From: Pelodera strongyloides
Taxonomy: Eukaryota; Nematoda; Chromadorea; Rhabditida; Rhabditidae
Length of the DNA stretch: 64,000 bases
Assembly: GCA_036852015.1 (NCBI GenBank)
Contig: JAANDG010000022.1
Coordinates: 248,001 to 312,000 of the forward strand
Direction of reading: 5' to 3'
In this document: positions 33,790 through 51,435 of the stretch, one piece after another
Layout: each line of letters begins with the position of its first letter
Numbering within the stretch: position 1 is the first letter of the stretch
The notes under the pieces: model-generated
Seen by the model: the letters and a program-made list of their open reading frames with translations, nothing else
Told to the model about the DNA's origin: nothing
Databases searched by the model: none
Position numbers and translations under genes: made by a program

Positions 33790-36700
33790 ATGCTTTTGTG
33801 GAAGCAAATTGTTCGCAGTTTCGCAAAGAAGCCTTACGTTCCGGTCACTCGGCAGACGAGACGAATAGAACCTATTTTGGGTAGTTTTATATATTCTGTT
33901 GAATAACTTTCGTGATTACGGTAACTGTTGGTGTAGACCTCACTGGCTTGGTGACTTGGTGTCTGATCTTTCATGGGTTTGATTTTGTCGAAGGCTATTT
34001 TTTTTAAACATTTGAACGGGCGGTTTGTGAAGTTCGTGTTGGCCAGCTGCATTTGGCAGTTCCATGTATTGCGTGAACTTTCAGAGCAATTAATCGGTAA
34101 TGCAGTTTTTCAACACACGTTTTGTCGGCGTATCCTACCGCCTTGAAGCTGCCATAATCACGGCACATAGTGTACGAGTGTAGTGTATAGAAATGCAGTA
34201 GATGAATGTCCAGTATACGCTTCACAAAACAGGTTCCATACCGTTTTAAGCTCTGCTCAAGCCTCACACCCACTTGTTCGTTTCATCTTATTGTTTTGAT
34301 TTCAGCTCGCGATCGAATTGAACCAAGAACCATGAAACTGGATAATGAAGACTTTAAGTCGATGTTCACGCCGCAGTTGAACAAACTGGCCGAGATGTTT
34401 AAGAAGAACAATTTTGAGCTTAGGTAACATTGCATTATTTATGGTCACTTTGACACTGCTTGACATTCCCCGACTCGTCTTATTATTATTTGTCACTAGT
34501 TCCAGGTTCCAGCGTTCCATGGTGCGCTCTTACAATTGTACTACATGTCCATAGTCCATGCATAGTTCCGAAGTTGAGAGGTTGTTGTGTTATCACCAAT
34601 TTAGTTGTTGATAACAAAGGTATTAGTGCTTATGTTATACAAGTATCACATGAATAGACAACAGACAAAGATAGGCCGCAATTTGCATAAAATGTATGTG
34701 AAAGCAGTTGCCCACAAATCCCCTGTCATACCGCTTTAACATACGATTTGTAGACTATAAATTGCGTGACATTTATCAATTGTTGTTTTCAGAATTGCTG
34801 GCGGTGCCGTTCGTGACTTGATAATGGGCATTCGACCGGCGGATGTAGATTTTGCGTCGACCGCGACTCCGGAAGAAATGAAGGATTTGTTTGAGAGGTA
34901 GGTTTTTTTTTATGTTGAAATCTTTATTTGGAATTGTTTCACAGTTTGTGAACATTCAGTTTGATGCTTACGTTGCCAGTTTTCCTAACTTTGCCTGTAA
35001 ACTGTTTTGGATGTGAGTTACACTTCGATATTTGGAGTACAAAGACCAATTTTCTCTCTTGCAGAGAACAAATTCGTATGTTGCACAAACGTGGCGAAGA
35101 GCACGGAACGATTACTTGTCGCATTGATGAAGCGGAGAATTTCGAGATCACCACACTGAGGTAGGACATCGACCTCAATGCTTTTTCGGATGCCTTTATT
35201 TTGTCTTATACGATTATGGGTCGAAGCGAGGTGTCGTTTAGTCACCTTTTCACTTTAGTTCTCTGTATATGGTACCTTTCCCCCACCTTTCTTTTCACTG
35301 GTCATGGTCCTCTTGTCCATATATACCAGTTGTTATTGTTATTCTTAAATTTCTGATAATCGATTGAATATTACGGAACGATGATGACTCTTACAACTGT
35401 TACCGCTGTTACGATGATCGTGATGACGATGACATGATGACTACAACGACTGTTAGCTTTGGAAATACATAGTACAAATAAATAAAGCATGTTCTGTTGC
35501 AATCTCTTACTGGGGTATGATTTGCAATGACACTACGGTCAGCATCCCTGTTTATGCCTTTATCGCACGGTAGGTAGTAGGAGGATATTATGTATGTTTA
35601 GGTCCATACATGGTGATGTCGAAATATATTGATTTTAGAGTGGACGTCGTATGTGACGGACGTCGTGCTGAAGTTCAGTACACGACGGATTGGCAACTGG
35701 ATGCCAATAGAAGAGATTTAACAATCAACTCAATGTTTTTGGGTTTGTTGCTTTGTGCGCAGTCGTTTCTGTTTTTTCCAAATACCAAATATCCCAGAAA
35801 AGCTCCAGCTGCAACTTATTGACGAGGACTGTAGTTCTGTTTAAACATGATGATTTGCAAAGGCAAACATCTGGTGTTGTTTCTGTTAGTCGCTCGACCT
35901 CGAGCCCTCGACGGATTATGTGCCTACTCAGCATGTGCGTAGCGTATACCGAAAGCGTTTGTATGCCCTTTTTCTATTACAAAGCGTAACGTACTACGTA
36001 CAAACAAACAAGCACCATAACGTTATATAATAAGATTCTATCAGACCTCGATGGTACGGTGATTGACTTCTTCGGCGGCATTGAGGACGTACACCGGAGA
36101 CGTGTGGCTTTTGTTGGCAATGCTGAACAAAGAATACAGGAAGACTGTTTGCGAATTTTGAGGTTTGCTTTTTAGATACGAGCGGATTTTGTCTGTTTTT
36201 CAGTAAATTTGTACAACTTTGATTCTCTAACTTTGTCGCGTTTGTTTGTGGTTGACATCAGTTTGATAGTTTGATTTATTCAGTACTTGTCATAAACACC
36301 GACTGTTTCATAGACTAAGTCCGCCGGCAAGTTAATCACCGAATCATCCCCGCCGCCCCCGAGATTAGCCATTAAGCATAACGAGTACGGGGGTGGTAGC
36401 AGAAATATCGTAGACATATCATACATAGAATTTGCGGCACCGCCTCCTGACTTACCGGCGAGGTTATGGTTTATTTACGCAATGGTTTATGTTTATAGGT
36501 ACTTTCGCTTTTTTGGACGAATTGCCGCTGTTGGTGAACACGAGAAGGAGACGATAGAGGCAATTAAACGAAATGCTCATGGACTTGCGGTTAGTGTTTA
36601 AATTTCTACCGTAATTAGTTGGACATTATTTATCGTTGTTATTTGGGTTCTTTGCACTAAGTGGGATAAAACAAAACTCATGCAAGTTCACTTTCACTAT

Positions 36701-39700
36701 TAGAACCAGTTGGACTCATCGTGCCAGTCCTATTTTTGTATGCATTGTCATCTAATTGGGTTGATAGTGATAAGTGTTAAAGGGATCGGCTCACCTCAAA
36801 TCGTGTCTGTTTTTTTTGTTTCTTTATTTTCTATAAGGGATAATAAAAATTTGGAATACAAAAAGTAGTGTTCTATTTCAATACTCACGAAGATATTAGG
36901 TGATAAAGTGGGGGATCGATCGGCCCGAAATGAAAAAGTGTAATTGCCCTGCCTTGTTTGTATGGGACAATTAACACTTTTTCATTTCGGGCCGATCGAT
37001 CCACCACTTTATCACCTAATATCTTCGTGAGTATTGAAATATAACACTACTTTTTGTATTCCAAATTTTTATTATCCCTTATAGAAAATAAAGAAACAAA
37101 AAAACCAGACACGATTTGAGGTGAGCCGATCCCTTTAAATGTTCTGTGTAGGGTATCTCAGCCGAGCGTATTTGGACTGAATTGAAGCGAATTGTTGTGG
37201 GACGCATGGCTCCGCAGGTTGGTATTTTTTGTTTATATATTTGATATTTTCTACGTTTTGGTTCAATTTTCCTGGACTGTACCGTATACCTCCTTATTAA
37301 CTTTCATATTCAGTTCATATTTCATATACACATGCTTTTATGTGGCAAAAACTACTTGCTCTTGTTCTTACCGTTACCGTCCTTGCAGTCGTGTGAAGCT
37401 TCTTCCAGTTAAAACGAACTACCGGCCGGTTTTTGAAACACCGAGCACACCAGCATTCTTATGCAGCTTATGCAAATGGACATAAATTCGAGTTAAAAAA
37501 CCGAAGAATAAAAAAGAATAAATAATCGAGTTAAATTCGAGTAAATTAGCATAAATACGTAAGAATTCATTTCAAAAACCGCCGATATTTCGCTTTAATG
37601 ATGGAGGGTGCTTTCCTTGATATACTAGTTTGTACCACATGTTTCCCATTTCCTCTTGGTAAGATGGTAAGTAACTAGTAATTGTGATCAATTTTGGTGA
37701 AGATTAATTACTGTATGTCTGCTTCTGCTCTCTTATTTTCTTGTCTGTTCCTAATTCTGTTTTAGTCGTTAAATAGTTTGTTTTATAACCATGTGTAATT
37801 TTTTTCTGCGGGCAGAGAGTGTTTTTCTGCGATTGTGTAATTATTTTTTTGTTCTAATCCCGTGCAATGCCCGTCTTGTCCTTGTCCTGAATGTGTGCTG
37901 TTGATGTTCTGAATCTGCGTTTGTTCCCAGTTCGGGCTGTAGAACAAATTGGTGACAATACTCTTTTAGGACAAATATAGTACAATTTCAGGACATCTCT
38001 AGTATTCATTTGTCGCATATGTCTCTGTTTCTGTTTGTGATATTCTGATTCTCGTTCCCAATCTGTTCTTAGTCGTTGAATAGTTTGCCCATTTGTGGTC
38101 AGAGAGTGTATTTTTTTGTAGGCTGCAGACTATAATTGTGCAATTTCCTATTTATTTTTGTTCTGGTCCCGTACTATTCCTGTCTTGTCTTTGTCCCGAA
38201 TAGGTGCTGTTAATGTTCTGAATGTGATTTTGTTCCCAATTTGTTCTCTATTTATTCCCTTGTACTGGCGTATGTGCCAGAATTGGACTTGTTCTCAATT
38301 TGTGCTTTTGTCCCAAAAGTGTTTTCATTTTCTCAGTTCTGGGTGTATTTTATCTGCATATTTGATTTGTAATTGCAATTGTGCTAGAGATTTTTGTATA
38401 CTACATATTATTGGGAGCTCACGCTTTGTTTAATGGTTTCAGTTAATCAGTTTATTAGTGTAGCTGGCTGACAGATACTATATGACCTTGCTTTTGGAAA
38501 ATGAAGGAAAATGAAGTGCCACGCGTTATCTTGTTTTATTATTATTGCGCATTTGTAGCGTATTAAGTTCATACTACAATATATAAATAGTATTATTGGG
38601 GGATAAATGACCATAATATACAGTATTTCAAACATAATATACAGTATTTCTCATCCCGTAACCCGGTGTTTTCTTTTCGTTGTGTTAGTAATTTAGTAAT
38701 AGTAATAACGATGTAACCCGCTCGTTATAGGGGCGGGGCAGTTATTCTAGACAATTACAATTACTTGTGTTTGTAATAGTCTGTCTCTCTCTCTAGGTTG
38801 TTCGGTGTATGCTCGAGGAGTGCAAGCTAAATGAATACCTTGGAATGCCAGAGAATGCGAATGTCGATCGCTTTGAGAAGGTTTATAATAAGTAAGTCAC
38901 GGCATGATCGACGGTTTGAGACGGTTTAAGAGATAGTTGTAATTAGATGTGGCTTTGAGTTGTGACGACCAATAGAGGAACGGAGAGCTTGGTCCCAAGC
39001 TCTCCGTTCCTCTATTGGTCGTCACAAATCCATGATCATCACAGAGTTGAACACTGTGATGGTCCTGTGCTCTTTTAGTTTCATTTGTTGAATTTGGACT
39101 ACTGTATGACAATTGTGCGGGTATCTGTTGGCGGCTGATGTTGCTTATTATGGATGTGTGAAATAGCTTTTAGATAATAATGATATAATCTTTTATCTTG
39201 CAATTTGTTCATTATCAGATATCACGGCCACCTGGAGTCGATGACAATGGTTGCATGTTTGTGTACGAAAATAGAAGAGATTAATCAATTTCACAATAAA
39301 ACAAAGGTAACTTGTTTCTTTTTTTATTCATGAGCTGTCTTTATGTAGGTGAAGTGTTTGTTTTCTCCCATGTAAAAATGAGTATATATTTAATAAAATG
39401 CGTATATATTTAACGGACAATTCCTTTTTATGTTTTCCATTGACGGAGACATTTATTAGAATTCTATTGGTAGCTCTGTCGTAATACAGTATACATTGTT
39501 TCTAAACTATCGTGTGTGATTATAGTTAACACACATTCGGAAAATTTCTTTGCCTATCTTACTTTAAAATTGGACACCTCTGGGAAACTTACTTTGTTAA
39601 GCTAAGCAATTCGGAGAGAATAGTTGGCGAATTTGTTGTGGAACAACGTGTCGGCGCAAAAAAGGCCTCACAAGAACGGGACATCGAGTATTTTAAAAGT

Positions 39701-40698
39701 CTTATTGTTGATTTGGACGTTCAACCTGGACATGGTATGTTGAACTGTTATGTTTGCCGTTTCCTTGTTTGCTGGTTATGTTGTATTAATTATTGCCATC
39801 TGCTTTATATATTGAACTTGAACATAGCGTGGTTCGTGGTTACTTTTACTTCTGAGAGGGTTTGATTGTTTAGTGAACTATATGTAAGAATGTAAGTATC
39901 GTATCCACTGCGTAGGAGCAATGGAGCAAACTATATGTAAGAATGTAAGTATCGTATCCACTGCGTAGGAGCAATGGAGCATAATGTGTTGTTTGTTCGC
40001 AGAAGATTTCTTAGTTTTGTTTAGAAACTACGAAAATCACTGGCCGTGAACGTGTTCTACAACTCGCAATGAGTGTTTGTGCAGAAGAGGGAATTGTTAA
40101 TGAGTTGAAACAATGGGAACTCCCAGTATTCCCTGTTAAAGGTATGAACTTTGAAATGGGTTATTGAATCATTTAATGGCTAAGAAGGTTTTGTTTGATA
40201 TTGTGTCTTGTGCCAGCCGAAGCTCTATCTGCATTTGCTAGTTGTACCGTCATAGTTTCCATTGATTTTAGTTTTTAGTACGCCGGTGTATATTTTTTGA
40301 AATTGCAACATTTTTTAATAGAAATCAGTTTTAGGGCTCGATCTCATGAAGGTGGGAGCAGTGGCTGGCCCGAAGATGCGAAATACATTACAGTATCTCT
40401 ACGATTTATGGAAAAAGGTTTTAGTTTTTGCTACTCTTTGGAATAGTTCCTGGTTTTCTGTTGTCCAGGTCCACAGTACGAACAGTTGACGCTACAGTTG
40501 GACTTCACCTTTATTGTGGGCAGATTCCAGATTACGTACATTACATTCCAGAGTCGGTATACGTTGTCGCAAGAAGATCTACTTAAACACTGTAACGACC
40601 CAGAAATACCAGAAGGCCCGCCACAACGGTCCAAGGCTGCGAAGAGAAAACGGCAGGACAGTAATAAGGCAGAATACTTGATGGATTTGTCTAGCTGA
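33790..40698 (+). CDS. hpo-31: tRNA CCA-adding nucleotidyltransferase (TRNT1-like)
   Basis: Adds or repairs the CCA 3' end of tRNAs in cytosol, nucleus and mitochondria. Fourteen exons in consistent phase: 33790-33880, 34306-34423, 34793-34897, 35065-35160, 35639-35742, 36045-36162, 36499-36589, 37152-37217, 38797-38891, 39219-39306, 39602-39734, 40025-40141, 40335-40417, 40552-40698; 483 residues. Exon 1 ([19 protein letters not shown], arginine-rich, no acids early on) looks like a mitochondrial presequence; an inner ATG at 34332 would give the short form. The class II core is intact: GGAVRD, the metal-binding DVD in [33 protein letters not shown] and [10 protein letters not shown]. The C-terminal AAKRKRQ is a likely nuclear signal. 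The symbol rests on similarity and on remembered C. elegans gene order (sel-10 next to hpo-31). The stop codon lies inside a MITE end (40697-40831). Confidence 0.93.
35790..36035 (-). mobile_element. Degenerate Helitron (copy D) in an hpo-31 intron
   Basis: The minus-strand 5' end TCTTATTATATAACG is at 36035 with T36036 (A on the minus strand) outside. The interior shares AAGCGTTTGTATGC and ACAAACAAACAAGC-like motifs with copy B, and a worn CTCGAGCCCTCGACGG from the tRNA-like module. The lower boundary is not resolved. Its terminus lies nine bases from the exon 6 acceptor. Confidence 0.6.
36778..37136. mobile_element. Near-perfect palindromic element, TAAAGGGATCGGCTCACC family (copy 1)
   Basis: 359 bp in hpo-31 intron 7. 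The arms pair from TAAAGGGATCGGCTCACC to its complement at the right end, down to a centre near CTGCCTTGTTTG, with arms of about 150 bases. Copy 2 at 48984-49343 looks almost identical. A more distant member enters at 63613. Confidence 0.9.
37409..37596. mobile_element. Foldback/MITE, CGGCCGG family, in an hpo-31 intron
   Basis: Ends TTAAAACGAACTACCGGCCGG-like and AAAAACCGCCGATATTTCGC, with a short internal AAAAGAATAAATAATCGAG duplication. Confidence 0.75.
38960..39027. repeat. Perfect 33-bp-arm hairpin in an hpo-31 intron
   Basis: TTGTGACGACCAATAGAGG and following bases pair perfectly with the 33 bases ending at 39027, leaving only a two-base centre. There is no mismatch, and it is 69 bases after an exon donor. 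Related to no other repeat in the window. Confidence 0.9.
39875..39980. repeat. Tandem duplication, about 53 bp x 2
   Basis: AACTATATGTAAGAATGTAA through GCGTAGGAGCAATGGAGCA occurs twice back to back, in the hpo-31 intron after exon 11. The copies appear identical, so the duplication is recent. Confidence 0.9.
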
Positions 40699-40831
40699 GG
40701 TCATATTCACCACTCAAATTCCTAAGGGGAACTTCTGTCTTTGTCACTGCGGTTCTCACATTCGAATGCTCTATTTCAACAGGGAGTACTTACCCGTTGG
40801 AATCGTAGTGGTGAATATGTCACCAGGCCTC
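40697..40831. mobile_element. Foldback/MITE, GAGGCCATATTCACCA family, at the hpo-31 stop codon
   Basis: Ends CTGAGGTCATATTCACCACT and GTGGTGAATATGTCACCAGG with GCCTC. The left terminal repeat overlaps the hpo-31 TGA at 40696-40698; other copies also begin CTGAGG or CAGAGG. Confidence 0.8.
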
Positions 40832-41770
40832 CAACGGTTATCCAATAACAAATGTTTCAATGTTATTTTCTATTTTGTTACTAATACATGTTTGTTTTCA
40901 AATAAAAAAATAGCATATAATCATTGAAAATTGTTGTAGAAACGAAGAGTAATTATATTTATACAATCAGATGCGGAATACTATGATCAACTGGTCAGAA
41001 AGGCCGTGTATATCCTTTACACAAAAAAATAAAATGCGTAATTGCTGGGCAACCCGATTACGAAATAATATGCCAATATGAACCATGAAAATTATGAAAG
41101 TGGTCAAAATAGAAATATGGTGAAAAGTGAACCAACCATAAATATAAACAAAAAATCTGCAAACCATAAGCATAGAAAGCTGCAAGAAAACTCGTAAAGC
41201 GGCAAAAAGGGTAAAACCAAGGCGTACTAAAGCATAACACTTAAATCTGTAAGCAAATTAAAAAAAGTCTTAGAATTAATGTTAGAATTTCGTTATTGTT
41301 GAATATAAGGAACAATATGTCACATCTACGTAGAAGGTATCAAAGTTAGTGGCAACCTTTAACGGGCAGCGTAGCGTGTAGCGTCTTAAAAGACTAGAAA
41401 AACAACTCAATATACAGCTTTTCTATAAATAATAAATTAGTAAATTATATTTTGCACATGGATATTGGGTGAATTTCTATGTACATATGTTAGAATTAAA
41501 GATGGAGAAAATAATCCTCAATAGCAAATATTTACAGATAAACTTGATAAAATTCGAGATGCTTGGAAAATTGATTAAAAAAACTGAGGAAAAGGCGGCT
41601 ATCCTATCGTATGGATAAAGAATATAAAAATTCATTGCCTAAAGCGTCGAACCAGAAACACCCAGCCTCAATTGGCACAGACCACCTACGGGGGCTAATT
41701 TATATAATCAGTGCCTAACATAGATAAAGGGTCATCTATTTCCGATTTCCGCACGGGAGTTATTTCTTTC
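40832..41770. other. Convergent gap between hpo-31 and pak-2
   Basis: AT-rich 3' flanking sequence of both genes, which are transcribed towards each other. AATAAAAAAAT at about 40903 could serve hpo-31 polyadenylation. No gene seen. Confidence 0.6.
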
Positions 41771-47626
<5,856 letters not shown>

Positions 47627-48390
47627 GCTAGAATCAAATACATACATGACGCATGATAAAGATAAAAGAATAATAAATAAACATAAGCGTGCGTGAAGGA
47701 CACACATGAAATGGCTAAAACGAATACAAATTACATCTTTCGGCCGTCAGCATACCGATGAGCGTTAAAAGCTTGCAAACAGAGCGTAGTGTCGGGAAAT
47801 AGCGTTTCCCAAATGGATAACGGTTAGGACGTATGTTTTGATTTATATATTCTCGGGATTCCGCCCAATAAATAGTGCATTGTAAAGATACCTGACATCG
47901 TCCAAGGTTTATACATGCTTAAGTCTATGCGAGATGATTGAAAAAAAATATCACTACTTTATTCACACATACAATCAATCAGATACAACATCAATCAAGT
48001 ACATGGAACAAGTGCGGAAGGTTTCTAGCGTCGTGCTTCTTCAATCCGCGGGGGGAATGCGTGGAGGGGAGATTTTTCTTCAGATAATGTCGATCCTTGA
48101 TCTTTCCAATGAGGTTTTGTGGAGTTATACAGAGTGTGTGACGACGAGACGAAAGGACAAATCCCTCGAAGTCTTCAGGCTAGGCAATGGGGGATTCGCC
48201 TCGATTTTCCCATTGTATGTGCAAAAAATCGTACATACACAAGCAAGCAAACAAACAAACAAACAACAGAAGCAATTCATCGGCTTTGTTTTCGAACGCA
48301 CACACGAAAAAATAAAACTGAAAATTATTTAGCGGCCCACGCGCGCGTCACTTACGCCATTTGTATTTGCGCGTACTAAGACCAGAATTT

Positions 48391-48536
48391 TCAGGCGGTA
48401 TTCACCAACACACAGGGAGCCGTCCCTGGCCTCCCCAGGGAGCTGAAGGGTGCGTAGAGAGTGTGCGAGCAGAAGAGATACAGAGCGCTCGTGAGCCTGG
48501 GGAGGGCTCCCTGTGTGTTGGTGAATATGGCCTCAG
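48391..48536. mobile_element. Foldback/MITE, GAGGC...TATTCACCAACACAC variant
   Basis: Ends CAGGCGGTATTCACCAACAC and GTGTTGGTGAATATGGCCTC; the pairing extends through CAGGGAGCC/GGCTCCCTG. GC-rich interior. Confidence 0.85.
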
Positions 48537-48983
48537 AATTCTAGAAGACACAATTCTAGTTATGAGTTGCGAGTTACGACCCTTATTCAGGCTGGTTTTC
48601 CATCATAAACCTGCTTTGCTCATCTTGAAAATTTGTGTATGAAAACAAAATCGACACCTTGTTCCTGTGCGTGTTATATTGAAGCGATTTGGATCCACCA
48701 CGAGCAATAATGTCGCTTGGAAACTCCATAACTTCCTATAGGTTGCGGCCGTGTTGCAACCCCCGAGGATTCATCCTTATGTGTGTATGATAACACAAGC
48801 CTTTATTTCGCCGTAAGCCCCGCGGAACTGGGCGTCGTTTTTCATATAACATTGGATATATCACCAAAAACAGGTTCAAGGCCACCTTTTCATTGGCGAC
48901 CTTCAATTATCACACAGTTCTCCAGTAATTCATTGTGCGTTGCACATTTGCAAGATTAATCGGCTTGGTAACGGAAGCTGTAG

Positions 48984-49343
48984 TTAAAGGGATCGGCTCA
49001 CCTCAAATCGTGTCTGTTTTTTTTGTTTCTTTATTTTCTATAAGGGATAATAAAAATTTGGAATACAAAAAGTAGTGTTCTATTTCAATACTCACGAAGA
49101 TATTAGGTGATAAAGTGGGGGATCGATCGGCCCGAAATGAAAAAGTGTAATTGCCCTGCCTTGTTTGTATGGGACAATTAACACTTTTTCATTTCGGGCC
49201 GATCGATCCACCACTTTATCACCTAATATCTTCGTGAGTATTGAAATATAACACTACTTTTTGTATTCCAAATTTTTATTATCCCTTATAGAAAATAAAG
49301 AAACAAAAAAACCAGACACGATTTGAGGTGAGCCGATCCCTTT
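48984..49343. mobile_element. Near-perfect palindromic element, TAAAGGGATCGGCTCACC family (copy 2)
   Basis: Apparently base-for-base the same as 36778-37136 over nearly the whole length, which implies recent movement or conversion. Confidence 0.9.
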
Positions 49344-50158
49344 AAGTTCGATCAAATAATGTATGGTATATATGGTTTTGACTTTTAAATGCATTTTCCA
49401 ACGTGTCATCATGGCCTTCGGAACCATGCCAGGAAAAGTACCTGTGAGAGTAGAGGCTCACATCAACAAAAAGACTTACACATCATACTAATGATGATAA
49501 ATTCAGTATTATAAAAAACATAGTAGTTGTCGGACGGAGAGATTATGTTGTATTTTTGTGCTGACCATGTGCTGTGCTATGTGTTTGCAAAAAAACATCT
49601 AGTTTGACCGGGATGATGGGTGTCTTGGTGTCTTCCACATCCACATACAACTACAGTAAATATTTCTTATCGCATCATTACGTGTGTGTGTACTGTAAGT
49701 TCTCCACATGTAAAGTTTTGCATGGTTCGTAGCTTCTGCATACACTGTAATAATTTATAAAATTGTTTTCATTCATTCGTATCAATCATTACATAGCACA
49801 GCAATGGTGTTGCCGGCATAAAACGTGAGCAAACTTTTGCATGCATAAAACACAAATTATTAAAATATACTAAAAAAAATAAGATTATAATTGAGAGTAG
49901 TACATATAAAATAAGTCATCTAGTAGAAAACCCGATTCTGGACGTAAAAGCAGAACTACATCAAGTGGAGATCAAATGCATAACATGTACATAGATTCTT
50001 AACGCTCCTGAACCGTATCAGGATCACGAGCCATCTTGTTAGATTTTCTAGTTTATGGAGAATAGTAGTTGGTATTACAGAGGACCGCAGACTCAAATAA
50101 CTACACTAGATTCAATAAGAACTGATTCATTTCAGTTTTTTTTAATTAGTTCCGGAAC

Positions 50159-50999
50159 TTATTGTCTAAACTTGTATCTCCTGAAATCCGTGCTACTGAA
50201 GTATTCTTGTACGGGAGCGGCCTTTTCACAAACTGCTAACGCCAGTTTCTTACAACACGACTGATACCACTTTCCAGCTGAGGTCATCTTCACGCAACGA
50301 CGAGCCTTGTTGATAGCCGGACGTGAGCCTGAAGCAATTAGAGGCAATTAGAGATAATTAGAAAGGGCTTCTGGTCATTACAATGGAATTCGTTTGTCCT
50401 TGAAGATAGTTTAGGCACACGGGAGACATGTCTCCCAACTTTCAACGTCAATATTTTTTAAATTACAACTCACCGGTTTCCCAGTTTTCAAAGAATCCGA
50501 AAGGTGTTCGGTCCGAGTTGACGTACTCCAAACTGCGCCCAAAGACGGCAGATCCAAGGAACAGTTCCTGATGGTTGACGAGGTCTGAAACAATTCATAT
50601 ACTTAGTAAAAGAGTTCTTTTAATTTTAAAGATTGTCCTTTTCCCTCTGCCGAGTTTTAGCCCCATGAAATAGGTGGGCCACTGGTGCGCCAGAAGTGTG
50701 CGCAATCAAAATTTTCATGTTTGTGCAATCTGTGCAATCGTGTTGTATCAGCACATCGACTGCAGGCCAGAAAAATAAGGCAATTTTTTTTTATGGATTA
50801 TTAAAGTCTAAAGTCAAACCCGACTCACCAGAAACAAATTGATTTTCTTCGTCCGAACCGATCGATACATGATGTGCGCCTTGGAAGAGACATTTGAATT
50901 CGGAAACGGTCCACGGTAAGTGTGTGTCCAATTGCTTATAACACGATCCTCGGAAATATTCCCAACCAGACTCACATATGGTAGAATAGGCGTGGAGCG
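50159..50999 (-). CDS. C-type lectin domain protein (clec-like), 5' end unresolved
   Basis: Three phase-consistent exons: 50829-50999, 50474-50584, 50159-50328 (TAA). They encode a C-type lectin-like domain: CESGWEYFRGSCYKQ start, EFKCLFQGAHHVSIGSDEEN second cysteine and helix region, ELFLGSAVFGRSLEYV, TPFGFFENWETG, RRCVKM, then GKWYQSCCKK and LAVCEKAAPV. The classic EPN/QPD and WND calcium-sugar residues are absent (ETG.SRP and KWYQS instead), so calcium-dependent sugar binding is doubtful. Exon 1 begins with two bases of a split codon, so at least one 5' exon is missing. A stretch at 51076-51140 (minus) would give KVFGITATLLLVTQLFD, a good signal peptide, ending in the right phase, but it has no in-frame ATG after its upstream stop. 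Nematode proteins of this type are usually secreted, often gut-expressed. Confidence 0.8.
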
Positions 51000-51198
51000 C
51001 TGAAGTGAGGGAATTGTAAATCGAAACCCGAAAAATATCGATGTATTCACATCAATTCAAATTTTCACAAACCACGATAATTTCTATGCTTGTCAAAGAG
51101 CTGCGTGACTAATAAAAGGGTAGCAGTAATTCCAAAAACCTTATTATTTAGTTTACCATTTTACAGAAAGCTTGGAATGGAGTGATACATGTTTGATT

Positions 51199-51435
51199 TC
51201 ACCTAATCTTACAAGATAAATTTAAGATTAATTGTAGGGCTGCTATGCTATGAACCACAACCAAGGCATAGGTTATTGGATACTTTTTAGTGGGCAGACA
51301 CAGATAACGGTTTAGATAAAGAAACCCATGACCGCATTGCCCTACATCCTGGACGCGAGAAGCTATTAGCAAAATAAAATTCCAAATGTATGACTGATAA
51401 AAACAATACAAAGGATTCCTGAACTTTTGCAACAA
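51199..51435 (-). pseudogene. Possible chemoreceptor-like fragment
   Basis: The minus-strand frame contains a hydrophobic stretch (SYIWNFILLIASRVQDVGQ), then GFLYLNRYLCLP and another hydrophobic stretch (YALVVVHSIAALQLILNL). The LNRY after a membrane segment resembles the third segment of nematode chemoreceptors (compare ALNRATS, INRASS here). There is no partner exon and no good start; weak evidence. Confidence 0.25.

Larger units (their letters stand above)
47628..50158. other. Gap upstream of pak-2, repeats only
   Basis: Likely pak-2 promoter region at the left edge, then repeat-rich DNA: a GAGGC MITE (48391-48536), a perfect palindromic element (48984-49343) and the 3' flank of the lectin gene. 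The 132-codon frame at 47934-48332 has no recognisable domain and ends in low-complexity sequence. Confidence 0.55.

Noticed and set aside
47934..48332. 132-codon plus-strand ORF upstream of pak-2
   Set aside because: No domain, ends in Q/K/T low complexity, no splice signals that build a gene.
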